Source: Neobacillus soli NBRC 102451
GTDB taxonomy: Bacteria; Bacillota; Bacilli; Bacillales; Cytobacillaceae
Assembly (NCBI RefSeq): GCF_001591665.1
Contig: NZ_BCVI01000018.1
Span: 62,001-126,000 of the forward strand
DNA length: 64,000 bases
Reading direction: 5' to 3'
Program-made: the position numbers and the translations under genes
Part shown: positions 34,705-44,017 of the stretch, in pieces
How positions within the stretch are numbered: position 1 is the first letter of the stretch
Layout of the letters: each line of letters begins with the position of its first letter
The notes under the pieces: generated by a model
Databases searched by the model: none
What the model saw: only the letters and a program-made list of their open reading frames with translations
What the model was told of the DNA's origin: nothing

Positions 34705-35479
34705 AATCGTTCTTTTCGTGTAATGGTTGATATACCTTTTTGAAAAATTTACCTTTAAGTTCTGGTAGTATTTTTTTGCGTCTTGTCACAAGCGTGCTGA
34801 CAATTGCTTTTTTTTCTTCCTTTGAAACCATCCAGTCATCAGGGATTAGCGTGACAATTTCCTCGATTAATAGAATGGGAATGGTTTGAATTAATTCGAG
34901 ATAGTCAGTAAAACTTTGGTCATTTTCAATAAATTGCGCCATAAATTGATGTGTGGCACTTTTCAAAACTTCTTCTGGCAATGATTCTAAATCGGATTCA
35001 AGCCAATTATATGAATCAAAAACCTCGGCATGGTCGATAATCCACAGATGGAAATTTCCTTGTGTTTCTTCGCACAAGACAATGTTTTTGCGGGTGCGAT
35101 CCCGATTATAGAGCCAGTAATCCAGTAATATGACTCCCGCTAAAGACTTATGATTGATAATATGAGGTACATTGGAAACTTGATGACCATCGAAACAATC
35201 CGGCACGTATAACGAAGCGAATTGATACTGGGTATGGTGCGTCCCGGCAAGTCCAGGGACTTTGGAAGAAAACTCTTGTGGAATTTCCACTAACCGTGCA
35301 AATGGGACAGGCAGTCCTAGGTATCTGGCCAGGCAATAGGACACCCATTCATTCGGCAGGGTTTTTTCAAATCCAGGCTGGAAAAATTTCACCACATAGT
35401 CTTTCCCATCATTAAAAGTAATTAAATGGGCATTAGATTTTCCTTCCAATGTCTTGTGGAAAGCAATGGGTTCAATCAT
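34703..35479 (-). CDS. HipA-like kinase family protein
   Basis: 258 residues of the small HipA-like (HipA_2) kinase group, lacking the toxin-type N-terminal domain and any HipB partner. Visible: ATP-binding strand YVVKFFQPG with Lys, LLDYWLYNRDRTRKNIVL (catalytic Asp and Asn equivalents) and metal-site IIDHAEVFD. ATG overlaps the GT4 stop (ATGA). Context suggests kinase activity on a spore-surface sugar or protein; this is inference. Confidence 0.85.
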   Translation of the reverse strand: MIEPIAFHKTLEGKSNAHLITFNDGKDYVVKFFQPGFEKTLPNEWVSYCLARYLGLPVPFARLVEIPQEFSSKVPGLAGTHHTQYQFASLYVPDCFDGHQVSNVPHIINHKSLAGVILLDYWLYNRDRTRKNIVLCEETQGNFHLWIIDHAEVFDSYNWLESDLESLPEEVLKSATHQFMAQFIENDQSFTDYLELIQTIPILLIEEIVTLIPDDWMVSKEEKKAIVSTLVTRRKKILPELKGKFFKKVYQPLHEKND

Positions 35480-36591
35480 GGGGCATCCACCTCATCATTT
35501 ACCCTTTTATCCTTCTGACCAATTTTTTTCAACAGCTTAATATAATCATCAGCTGCCGCTTGAATGGAGAACTTCTGTTCAACAAGCTCTATTGCTGTCT
35601 GTGACATCTGTTGATGGAGCGCCGAATCATCTAAAATACCGTATAGCTGCTTGACGGCGTCTTCCACATTTTGGCCGCGGTAAAGCAAACCTGTTTCACC
35701 TTCCGCCACCAATTCAGTAATTGGCATAATTTTAGATGCTACAACGGGAACACCACAAATCATCGATTCAATAAAGGTATTACCGAATGATTCTGATTTG
35801 GTCGTAGCAAGCGTGCATCCCCCTGATTGACGAATTTTCGCATATACATGAGGCATTTGCTGATAGGGAATGACAGGAAACCATTTGATAATATCCGTGA
35901 GCTGTTCCTCCCTTCTTGCCGCCGCGAATTCATCCCGCTGTATACTTTGCGCCCCGCCGATTACCCAAATTTCAATGTCAGCACGGTCACTTTTAATCCG
36001 TTTAGCGACCTCAATCAGCATCGGCCAGTTTTTACGTTTGTCCAATCTGCCAATCCATCCAATAATTTTCTTATCCTTCGGCATTATTGGGGCGCTGTTG
36101 AAATCAATTTCTTCGGTCGATAACGCTTTGAAAAAGGTTGTATCAACACCGTTGTATATCACATTGATAGGAATATCATTCGTAAGGATTGAAACTAACC
36201 GTTTTTGATATTGAGAAGGAACGATGATCAATTCCGGCTGAATACCTTTGAACGATTGTAGGTGAGGATTAAGCTTGATAAGCTCTGGTGTTCGAGCCTC
36301 GATAATGACTGGGCCATGAAAGTTGGCTTTTCGAATCCACTTATAGGCAGCACTAGTGTCAACAACAATTATTGCATCATAGGAGTTTTTATTAATAATT
36401 TTTATTATTTCGTGTTTATCCTTCGTTAAATAAACGGGAGCAATATCTTGCATAATGTGGAGCCCGCCATGATCTGTTGTATATAGAAATTCTGTATCAA
36501 TTCCATTCTTTTTAAAATAAATCGAACGGTTTCGCCATCCGGCATTTACCCCGCCAACTGTGAGCAGCCGCCAGATTACAAGTACTTTCAT
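35476..36591 (-). CDS. Glycosyltransferase family 4, CotSA-like
   Basis: GT-B fold glycosyltransferase, 371 residues. N-terminal Rossmann domain starts KVLVIWRLLTVGGVNAGWRN; C-terminal nucleotide-sugar domain has IGWIGRLDKRKNWPMLIEVA and the EX7E-type SESFGNTFIESMICGVPVVA. ATG follows AAGGAG. Likely uses UDP-glucose or derivative from the adjacent GalU; B. subtilis relatives act on spore coat. Confidence 0.92.
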   Translation of the reverse strand: MKVLVIWRLLTVGGVNAGWRNRSIYFKKNGIDTEFLYTTDHGGLHIMQDIAPVYLTKDKHEIIKIINKNSYDAIIVVDTSAAYKWIRKANFHGPVIIEARTPELIKLNPHLQSFKGIQPELIIVPSQYQKRLVSILTNDIPINVIYNGVDTTFFKALSTEEIDFNSAPIMPKDKKIIGWIGRLDKRKNWPMLIEVAKRIKSDRADIEIWVIGGAQSIQRDEFAAARREEQLTDIIKWFPVIPYQQMPHVYAKIRQSGGCTLATTKSESFGNTFIESMICGVPVVASKIMPITELVAEGETGLLYRGQNVEDAVKQLYGILDDSALHQQMSQTAIELVEQKFSIQAAADDYIKLLKKIGQKDKRVNDEVDAP

Positions 36592-36691
36592 TTAAGCTTA
36601 CTCCTTGGTTTTTATTTAGGGCACTTCCCAATTTGGGTGTCTATTAGTGATGTTCTGCTTTCTTTTTCAATGTCCTTAAAGGTGATTCCGC

Positions 36692-37693
36692 TTATTTACT
36701 TTTTCGGTGTTTTTTGCCCTTGGGACCATGACGATCCCGATCGCGTGGTCTTTCCCCTTCGAATCGTCTTTCGCCATCACGATGCCTAGCATCGGGGCGT
36801 TTTTCTCCTTCGAATCGTTTTTTTTCGTTATGACTTCGATCATTAATACGGGGTTGACTCTGTTCACGTGAGTCCCAATACTCATCAATTTTTTCCATAA
36901 CAACCTCAGGGTCTTTTCCGCGGGCAAGCATCGTTTTGACCCATTCTTCTTTGAATACTTTTTGGACTAAGCCTTGTAGTTGAACAACATATTTCGCTTC
37001 ATCATCTGTTGTTAACAATTGTTTACTGAGTTTTTTCAACGTTTCTTTGTTCGGTCGTTCTGGAAGAAGAACTTGGTAAATTTGGTGGGATATCTCTTCC
37101 ATTCGGATGTAGTGGAGCCACTCTTCGTATAACGAAGGTGCCATTTCTTGAACATGTGATAAAAACACTGCCTTATTTTCTACCCCTAAGGAATTCAATA
37201 ATTTCCTTGGATATGGGTAAACACGATCACGCCAAACAGTCCTTGCCACATCTATCACTTTCAGAGTACCGTCTTCCTGCAGATATATTTGCCTTTTATG
37301 ATGGTCAATCCGCTCAAAACCGATGTCTTTAAATGTAATCAACATCTCAATCAATTTACTGGAAAGTTCTACACTTAAAGGCTGTGATTGCAGATATTCA
37401 CGGACATCCACACCTTTGACAATATCCATCGCGATAAAGAGTGGACCTTTCGCATGTATATGCGGGAATAGGTCCGTTTCTTGGCCGAGGGATAAGGCAT
37501 AATATTCTCGCTCACAATCCTCCTCATTGCCGAACACTTTCACACAAATATCATCAGTAACTTGAAAGACCGCACCTTGGCGCCCTTTCCCCAGCATAAT
37601 TAACGGTGAGTTATTTAGTACCTCTACATCGGAATTTGCTATATTTCGAACTTGGATATCTTTTAGCCAGTTATTCAGTTTTTTAATATCCAT
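36692..37693 (-). CDS. Protein-kinase-like protein with basic C-terminal tail
   Basis: 333 residues. Kinase N-lobe has the glycine loop LGKGRQGAVFQV and Lys in ICVKVFG; the catalytic loop is IDHHKRQIYLQ and the metal motif VIDVART in place of HRD and DFG, so activity is divergent or lost. Residues ~275-333 form an Arg/Asp/Gly-rich disordered tail with RFEGE repeated (KKRFEGEKRPDARHRDGERR). Similar to the YrzF/CotS type of Bacillus. Same strand as the GT4 gene, 100 bp upstream of it. Confidence 0.88.
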   Translation of the reverse strand: MDIKKLNNWLKDIQVRNIANSDVEVLNNSPLIMLGKGRQGAVFQVTDDICVKVFGNEEDCEREYYALSLGQETDLFPHIHAKGPLFIAMDIVKGVDVREYLQSQPLSVELSSKLIEMLITFKDIGFERIDHHKRQIYLQEDGTLKVIDVARTVWRDRVYPYPRKLLNSLGVENKAVFLSHVQEMAPSLYEEWLHYIRMEEISHQIYQVLLPERPNKETLKKLSKQLLTTDDEAKYVVQLQGLVQKVFKEEWVKTMLARGKDPEVVMEKIDEYWDSREQSQPRINDRSHNEKKRFEGEKRPDARHRDGERRFEGERPRDRDRHGPKGKKHRKSK

Positions 37694-38007
37694 ATTTCCC
37701 CTCCTTGTATGAAATCTAAGCTAGGAATATTTCCTAGTGGGCAGTCGATAGCAGATGGATTTACTGTGGTGATAAATGATAAATCCGTTACTTCCGCCCT
37801 GTTTTGAATCCTGTTTACCTTTTCGTTCTTTTAAATAATCATGACTAATCCATTGAAGCGTTATCGCCTAATATAGTAAATTCAAGTAAGACATAAAATG
37901 TAAAGGCGCTCGTCCATAAAAACAAAAATGTACAAGTTAACCACAACGATAGAAAGAAATACCTAATCCTGTTGATCCAAGCCTGCAACAGGATAAAATT
38001 TCAACAT

Positions 38008-38040
38008 AAAAAAAACACTGCCCAATATATGAACAGTGTC
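38008..38040 (-). terminator. Terminator of the hut operon
   Basis: Minus-strand GACACTGTT, loop, GGGCAGTGTTTTTTTT. Confidence 0.85.
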
Positions 38041-38057
38041 TAATCCTTTATTAAACA

Positions 38058-38123
38058 AACAACATTTTTGTCCACTCCAGGCGTACAAAACCCCTAAAGT
38101 GTCTTTCTATGGTGCCTGACACC
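38058..38123. repeat. Dispersed GGTGCCTGACACC element, copy 3
   Basis: TTTTGTCCACTCCAGGCGTA CAAAA, then GTGTCTTTCTAT, then GGTGCCTGACACC at 38111-38123. Ends 14 bp after the hutG stop codon. Confidence 0.85.
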
Positions 38124-38137
38124 GATCGCAATGTCAG

Positions 38138-39133
38138 CTATCGCATCATTACCCCTGATAGAAAGGTTAAAAATACATGTGTGCCAAGTTTTACGGTTGG
38201 CTGGGCGTTGGTGTCCTTTAGTGGGTCAAGGCAGACGATGTCCATTGCTTTGACTTTTGGATGCTTCGCTGCAGTTAGTACCCCTTCGAGCAGTTCAGCT
38301 GTTGTCATGCCCCCCGGCGTTGAAGCCGGTACTCCTGGCGCATAGGCGATATCTAAAACATCCATATCCACAGTTAAATAAATGGTATCAACCTTCCCCT
38401 CGAGCTCCGCTAAACATCGGAGGACGGTTTCTTCGATGCCCTTTTTCCTGGCGTTCCGGAGAGTGATATAGTTGACGCCCTGTTCATCAGCATACATCTT
38501 TAAATCCTTTGTATTGAAAAATCCATGCAATCCAATGTTGTACATATTAGCGCCTTCGACGACTCCGCTTTCAATCAAGTTCCTCATTGGAGTCCCATTG
38601 GAAGGACCGTTATCGGTCATATCCCGTAAATCAAAATGGGTATCAAACTGCAGGATGCCGATTTTTTCAGCAGGCTTCGCCCGATGCATGCCCTTAACCA
38701 TCATCGCGGTAATCGAATGATCGCCTCCAATTGTACAAATCTTAGAGGTTGCAAAATGCTGATGTAGCGCCGAAGATGCTTCGATAATATTATCATGACA
38801 GCGACGGATATCGGTAACATGCATCGGCACATCTCCTGCATCCACTGCCGTCATTTCCGACAAATCAATATCCTCATCAAGGTTATAAGTAGTGAAGGTG
38901 CGCCAAGCACGGCGGAACGCCTCGGGAAATTCTGATGCCCCTGAAGCACTAATCGATGACCGGGAAAGCGGGACGCCGACTACGACAAAATCAGCATCCT
39001 TGCTTTTTTCAGGGTCAGATGCACCCGTCAGCGGCTGAATCCATTCATGAACTTTCACAACCTCAGCCCCACTGTCCGATCTTACCCACGTAAAACTTGG
39101 CGGATTTAGTTTAGGATAGAGAAAGCTCTTCAA
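38138..39133 (-). CDS. hutG: Formimidoylglutamase, HutG
   Basis: Hydrolyses N-formimidoyl-glutamate to glutamate and formamide, last step of histidine breakdown. 331 residues, arginase/ureohydrolase fold with the Mn-binding motifs GGDHSITAMM, QFDTHFDLRD and TVDMDVLDIAYAPG. TTG start at 39133 lies eight bases after GGGGAGG and overlaps hutI by 23 bp. Confidence 0.94.
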   Translation of the reverse strand: MKSFLYPKLNPPSFTWVRSDSGAEVVKVHEWIQPLTGASDPEKSKDADFVVVGVPLSRSSISASGASEFPEAFRRAWRTFTTYNLDEDIDLSEMTAVDAGDVPMHVTDIRRCHDNIIEASSALHQHFATSKICTIGGDHSITAMMVKGMHRAKPAEKIGILQFDTHFDLRDMTDNGPSNGTPMRNLIESGVVEGANMYNIGLHGFFNTKDLKMYADEQGVNYITLRNARKKGIEETVLRCLAELEGKVDTIYLTVDMDVLDIAYAPGVPASTPGGMTTAELLEGVLTAAKHPKVKAMDIVCLDPLKDTNAQPTVKLGTHVFLTFLSGVMMR

Positions 39134-40403
39134 CCAACTGACCTCCCCTGACAACCACCTGACCATTTTTCACAACCGTTTCCGTATGATTTACACCATA
39201 AGAGTATTGTAGCTTCATATAATTGCTGACGTTAAAAATCGTAACGTCCCCCTTTTTGCCAACTTCTAAACTGCCAATTTCTCCGCCTCGATTGATTGCA
39301 TGCGCCGCATTAATCGTTGTCGCAGTAATGACCTCGGCCGGCGTCATTCCCATTTTTAAACAGCCAAGATTCATAATAAACGGCAGGGAGACAGTTGGTG
39401 ACGAGCCGGGATTACAATCTGTTGACAATGCCACCGGCACCCCCAAATCGACCATTTTTCGGCCATTGGCTGATTCGGCCATTAAAAAGTAGGCCGTTCC
39501 TGGCAGTAACACGCCGACCACACCTTTTTCAGCCATCGCCTTCATTCCCTTTTCCGAGGCCTTTAATAAATGATCCGCAGAAATCGCCCCAACTTCCGCC
39601 GCGAGCTCGGCTCCTTCATATGGTTCAATTTCATCCGCATGGATTTTCGGCAGCAACCCGTAACGCTTCCCGGCTTCGAGAATGATCCGTGATTGCTCTG
39701 GTGTAAACACACCATGCTCGCAAAAGACATCATTGAATTCGGCAAGTCCGAGCTCAGCAACCTTCGGAATCATTTCCTCAATCAGAAGCTGCACAAACTC
39801 ATCCGGATTTTCTTTATACTCCTTTGGCACCGCATGCGCACCCATAAAGGTCGACACGATATCAATCGCATGCTTCTCATTGAGCTGTTTTGCCACTTCC
39901 AGCTGCTTCAATTCGGTTTCCCATTCCATCCCGTAGCCGCTTTTTGCTTCAACCGTTGTGACACCATGGCGCAGGAATTGATTTAATCGTTGATAGCATT
40001 CTTGAAAAAGCTCCTCGTGGCTGGCTGCTTGTGTCCGTCGTGTCGTCGCATAGATTCCGCCGCCGCTATTCATGATTTCCATGTACGTCGCACCTTGCAA
40101 GCGCATATTAAACTCATTTTCCCGTGAGCCTGCAAAAACGACATGTGTATGTGGATCAACGAGACCCGGCGTAACGAGCTTTCCAGTAGCATCTACGATT
40201 TCAGCTTCATCAAGGCGACCCTCATACTTCGCCACAAGTTCTTCATCGCTGCCCACAGCCTCGATCACACCGTCCTCAATCCAAACACTGCCATTCTCAA
40301 TAATACCAAGCTCAGACATCGCTTCCTTTACAAGGGGAGCATTAGAACTCCCCTGTAACGTGACGAGCTGATTCGCTTTTCTGATAAAAATTGCTTTACT
40401 CAT
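39111..40403 (-). CDS. hutI: Imidazolonepropionase, HutI
   Basis: Opens the imidazolone ring to N-formimidoyl-glutamate. 430 residues of the amidohydrolase superfamily: metal ligands VDPHTHVVFAGSRENEF, GYGMEWETELKQLEV, HADEIEPYEGAELA, and LSTDCNPGSSPTVSLPF. ATG 40403 follows AGAGGTGGAAG. Middle gene of hutU-hutI-hutG. Confidence 0.96.
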   Translation of the reverse strand: MSKAIFIRKANQLVTLQGSSNAPLVKEAMSELGIIENGSVWIEDGVIEAVGSDEELVAKYEGRLDEAEIVDATGKLVTPGLVDPHTHVVFAGSRENEFNMRLQGATYMEIMNSGGGIYATTRRTQAASHEELFQECYQRLNQFLRHGVTTVEAKSGYGMEWETELKQLEVAKQLNEKHAIDIVSTFMGAHAVPKEYKENPDEFVQLLIEEMIPKVAELGLAEFNDVFCEHGVFTPEQSRIILEAGKRYGLLPKIHADEIEPYEGAELAAEVGAISADHLLKASEKGMKAMAEKGVVGVLLPGTAYFLMAESANGRKMVDLGVPVALSTDCNPGSSPTVSLPFIMNLGCLKMGMTPAEVITATTINAAHAINRGGEIGSLEVGKKGDVTIFNVSNYMKLQYSYGVNHTETVVKNGQVVVRGGQLVEELSLS

Positions 40404-40424
40404 CAAACTTCCACCTCTTTCGTC

Positions 40425-42098
40425 TTAGTCTTGTTGCAGCATTGGCATCTTAATGCCTTTTTCTTTAGCAGTTTTAATCGCAAGCTCGTAACCTGCATCC
40501 GCATGACGGACAACACCCATACCTGGGTCTGTTGTTAATACCCGCCCAAGGCGAACTTCTGCATCCTTTGTCCCATCGGCAACAATAACCATTCCCGAAT
40601 GCTGCGAATACCCCATTCCGACACCGCCGCCGTGATGTAGAGAGACCCAGCTTGCGCCGCCAACTGCATTAATCATCGCATTCAAAATCGGCCAGTCGGA
40701 AACGGCATCACTGCCATCCCGCATGGCTTCTGTTTCACGGTTAGGTGAGGCAACGGAGCCAGCATCCAAGTGGTCGCGGCCTATGACGATTGGTGCTGAA
40801 ACTTCTCCGGAAGCAACCATGTCATTGATGACCTTGCCAAAGCGGGCACGGTCCCCATAGCCAAGCCAGCAAATCCGGGCCGGAAGTCCTTGGAAGCTAA
40901 TTTTTTCCTGTGCCATTTTCACCCATTTGCAGAGATGCTCATCATCCTTGAACTCGCGTAATAATGCTTCATCAATTTTTCGAATATCTTCAGGATCTCC
41001 AGACAATGCTGCCCAGCGGAAAGGCCCTTTCCCTTCGCAGAATAATGGGCGAATATAGGCTGGTACGAAGCCAGGGAAATCAAACGCATTTTCCACCCCC
41101 TCATCCTTCGCTACCTGACGAATATTGTTACCATAGTCGAAAGTAACGGCGCCCTTTTCTTGCATTTTCAACATCGCCTTCACGTGAATAGCCATGCTTT
41201 GCTTGGAGAGTACCACATACTTTGCAGGATCTTCTTTCCGTAAGATGTCAGCCTCTTCCAGTGTAAAACCAACAGGCACATAGCCGTTCAATGGGTCATG
41301 TGCGGAAGTTTGATCCGTTAACACATCTGGATTAAAGCCCTTTTCAATCATAATTGGTAAAATTTCAGCTGCATTACCTAATAAACCGATTGATAATGCC
41401 TTACCTGCAGCCTTCGCCTCGCGAGCCATTTTCAAGGCTTCATCTAAGTCGTTTGTTTTCACATCAAGGTAAGCGGTTTCAATCCGGCGGTCAATTCTCG
41501 TTTCATCCACATCGATTGCGATACAAACCCCATCATTCATTGTGACCGATAAAGGCTGTGCGCCACCCATGCCGCCAAGTCCTGCCGTTAAAGTAATGGT
41601 GTTTTTTAATGTTCCGCCGTATTCTTGACGTGCCAGCTCGGCAAAAGTTTCATAAGTTCCCTGGACAATTCCTTGGCTGCCGATGTAGATCCAGCTTCCC
41701 GCGGTCATTTGTCCATACATCATCAAGCCCTTTTTATCCAGCTCATGGAAATGCTCCCAATTTGCCCAGGCCGGAACAAGGTTTGAGTTCGCCAATAATA
41801 CTCGTGGTGCGTCCTTGTGGGATTTCCAAACAGCAACAGGTTTACCCGATTGAATTAACAGGGTTTCATCACTTTCCAATTCAAGCAGCGTTTTCACAAT
41901 CGCATCATAAGACTCCCAGTTCCTTGCTGCCTTGCCAATCCCTCCGTAAACAACTAAATCTTCGGGTTTTTCGGCAACTTCTTGATCAAGATTGTTCATG
42001 AGCATACGAAGCGCTGCTTCTTGAATCCAGCCCTTTGCATGTAATTTCGTTCCTTTATAGTTTTTAATGACTCTTGGTTTCGCAGTGTTTGTTTCCAT
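40425..42098 (-). CDS. hutU: Urocanate hydratase, HutU
   Basis: NAD+-dependent hydration of urocanate to imidazolonepropionate. 557 residues; [20 protein letters not shown] (NAD loop) and active-site region [17 protein letters not shown] ([19 protein letters not shown]), [12 protein letters not shown] at the C-terminus. ATG 42098 is eight bases after GGGAG. hutH and hutP are absent from the window, unlike the B. subtilis hut operon. Confidence 0.96.
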   Translation of the reverse strand: METNTAKPRVIKNYKGTKLHAKGWIQEAALRMLMNNLDQEVAEKPEDLVVYGGIGKAARNWESYDAIVKTLLELESDETLLIQSGKPVAVWKSHKDAPRVLLANSNLVPAWANWEHFHELDKKGLMMYGQMTAGSWIYIGSQGIVQGTYETFAELARQEYGGTLKNTITLTAGLGGMGGAQPLSVTMNDGVCIAIDVDETRIDRRIETAYLDVKTNDLDEALKMAREAKAAGKALSIGLLGNAAEILPIMIEKGFNPDVLTDQTSAHDPLNGYVPVGFTLEEADILRKEDPAKYVVLSKQSMAIHVKAMLKMQEKGAVTFDYGNNIRQVAKDEGVENAFDFPGFVPAYIRPLFCEGKGPFRWAALSGDPEDIRKIDEALLREFKDDEHLCKWVKMAQEKISFQGLPARICWLGYGDRARFGKVINDMVASGEVSAPIVIGRDHLDAGSVASPNRETEAMRDGSDAVSDWPILNAMINAVGGASWVSLHHGGGVGMGYSQHSGMVIVADGTKDAEVRLGRVLTTDPGMGVVRHADAGYELAIKTAKEKGIKMPMLQQD

Positions 42099-42285
42099 TT
42101 TATCCACTCCCTTTTATGATTCGTGTATTTTTATTATAAAAATAAAATCTTCTGAAAAATACGAATAAAAAAGTAGATAACAGAGAAAATTTATGTTTAT
42201 AGATAGAGATTATTTTTCTTTTCAGTGAAAAACTATAAAATTTCTAGAAATATATCTTTTATTTAGGTTAAAAAAGGCGCTCAAT

Positions 42286-43800
42286 TTAATCAGAGCCCCT
42301 TCCGTTTTTCATCATATCAATTTTTTTCATACGAAATTCTCTTGGAGATAGGCCGATTAACTCCCGAAACATTCGGCTAAAATAATTCGAATTTTGGTAG
42401 CCGACAAGACTGGAAATCTCTTTTACCGGCTTTCTTGTTTCGATTAACAATCGTTTCGCTTCTTTCATCCTGATTCCGGCCAATACATCCGTAAAGCTGG
42501 TGCCTGTTTTCGTAATTAGCAGGTGGCTGAAATAGGACGGATTACGATCTACATATTGCGCGACCTCTTCAAGCCTAATCTGGCTGTTTGAAAAATTAGC
42601 CTCCATAAAGGCTATACCCCGCTCGATTGGATCTTGTTTGCTGTTTCTGATACTGGTTTCGGTACCAAGGAAGATTTTTTGGATAAACAAGATCAGATTT
42701 TGGACAGTCCGAAAAATAACCGCATCATATAAGATGGAGTTAAATATATAGCGGTACTCCTTCTCATAGCTGGGATCTGCATCTAGATTGTAAGTCTTCA
42801 TATATCTTCTTATTTGAGCAAGAATACTGGTCAGCCTGATTCGCACTAAACCTGGATCAGGAAATGGCTCATTTAATTGGAGAAATTCATCATAGAGCCA
42901 CGTTTTTATTTTTTCCAAATCGGAGTTTGTCAGCATATCCACCCATGTTCTCTGTTCAGGTGGTGCTAAAAATGGATCCATGTGCACCCATTCAGGAGGA
43001 TATTCAAATTCGACTACCTGCCGGTAGCCCTTATAATAGGTAAACTCGAGCATTTTCCGTGTTTGCAAGTACTTTTGATTTAATGACATTGATAAGGAGC
43101 GCCCCATGTTGATAACGATTGCGAGCGGATCGGAGAATTCTTCCTCCCACCTTCGCATCGCTTTTTGGCATTGCTCCGTTATGTTAAGACAAGTTTCCTT
43201 GAATAAAACGAGAACCATATCATTCAAAGCAAAAATGCCGTCCAGCTCATTAAAAGGATATTCCGATAAAAAAGAATGGAGCATGCTAATGGTTTCAGCA
43301 CTCTCCGTTTGAAAAGCCGCCGCCATTTGACCATTTTCTGTGACAGGGGCTTGGGCAATAAATAAAGCTTCATAGGTTATATCTTTATATGAGTTAAAAT
43401 GGTAGATTCCGTTGGAAGGAATTTTTGTACCTAGTTTGCGAGACGCTTTTTGGAAAGCTGATTTTACCTTTGTCGTTGAGAAAGGTTTAATCATGAGATC
43501 TAAAGCCTGCATATCAATTGCCAAGCGCGCCTTTTCAAAGGTAGCCTCTGCACTGGTTAATAGTAGAATGGGATCATAAATTTGCATCAGCTCACGAAAG
43601 CTTGACCAATCATCTTTACTTATCATATCAAGCTCCATCAGAACGATATCAGGTGTCTCCTTCTCAAACCAAACAACAAACTCCTGATAATTAGAAGCCA
43701 GCAAAATGTCGGAAACCGGGATGGAAGAACTCTTCAACAACCACTTTAACCCCTCCCGCTCATTCAAATCCCGATCCGCAATCAGCCACTTTCCCTCCAT
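42286..43800 (-). CDS. AraC-type response regulator with degenerate receiver
   Basis: 504 residues, YesN-like layout: receiver (1-120), long middle region (about 130-390), and a C-terminal AraC DNA-binding domain with two helix-turn-helices (IRLEEVAQYVDRNPSYFSHL and EISSLVGYQNSNYFSRMFRE). In the receiver the usual acidic pair reads ADRD and the phosphoacceptor position is Glu 56 in VLMELDM, whereas Thr and Lys (LLLTSAE, MIKPFS) remain. Lies 187 bp upstream of hutU on the same strand, so may control hut. No kinase gene adjoins. Confidence 0.9.
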   Translation of the reverse strand: MEGKWLIADRDLNEREGLKWLLKSSSIPVSDILLASNYQEFVVWFEKETPDIVLMELDMISKDDWSSFRELMQIYDPILLLTSAEATFEKARLAIDMQALDLMIKPFSTTKVKSAFQKASRKLGTKIPSNGIYHFNSYKDITYEALFIAQAPVTENGQMAAAFQTESAETISMLHSFLSEYPFNELDGIFALNDMVLVLFKETCLNITEQCQKAMRRWEEEFSDPLAIVINMGRSLSMSLNQKYLQTRKMLEFTYYKGYRQVVEFEYPPEWVHMDPFLAPPEQRTWVDMLTNSDLEKIKTWLYDEFLQLNEPFPDPGLVRIRLTSILAQIRRYMKTYNLDADPSYEKEYRYIFNSILYDAVIFRTVQNLILFIQKIFLGTETSIRNSKQDPIERGIAFMEANFSNSQIRLEEVAQYVDRNPSYFSHLLITKTGTSFTDVLAGIRMKEAKRLLIETRKPVKEISSLVGYQNSNYFSRMFRELIGLSPREFRMKKIDMMKNGRGSD

Positions 43801-43841
43801 AACGCAGCCCCCCTTGTCCACTTTAATTATACATAAAAATT

Positions 43842-43927
43842 GGTGCCTGACACCATCCGTGGACAAATATGCAAAAATGTCCGCTCATGGTGGACATCTC
43901 GGGATTCTTTTGATGGTGTCAGGCACC
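43842..43927. repeat. Dispersed element, inverted pair (copies 4 and 5)
   Basis: GGTGCCTGACACC at 43842-43854 and its reverse complement at 43915-43927 bracket 60 bp containing GGACA ... TGTCC ... GGACA motifs. The paired ends make an 86-bp MITE-like unit between the divergent genes at 43800 and 44018. Confidence 0.85.
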
Positions 43928-44017
43928 TTCTTATCAATATTCCCACATTGCTATGGTGTTGTATGTTTTGTATGAACAAAGCGAACGCTAATAAAAATAT
44001 TAACGAGGAGTGAGCGT

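Larger units (their letters stand above)
37694..38137. other. Gene-free interval before hutG end
   Basis: 444 bp that contain the kinase gene promoter region, the hut terminator (38008-38040) and a dispersed repeat element (38058-38123). No ORF with a ribosome site seen. Confidence 0.7.

Noticed and set aside
34703..35479. HipBA toxin-antitoxin module
   Set aside because: The protein lacks the HipA N-terminal region, has no HipB-like neighbour and is coupled to a glycosyltransferase.
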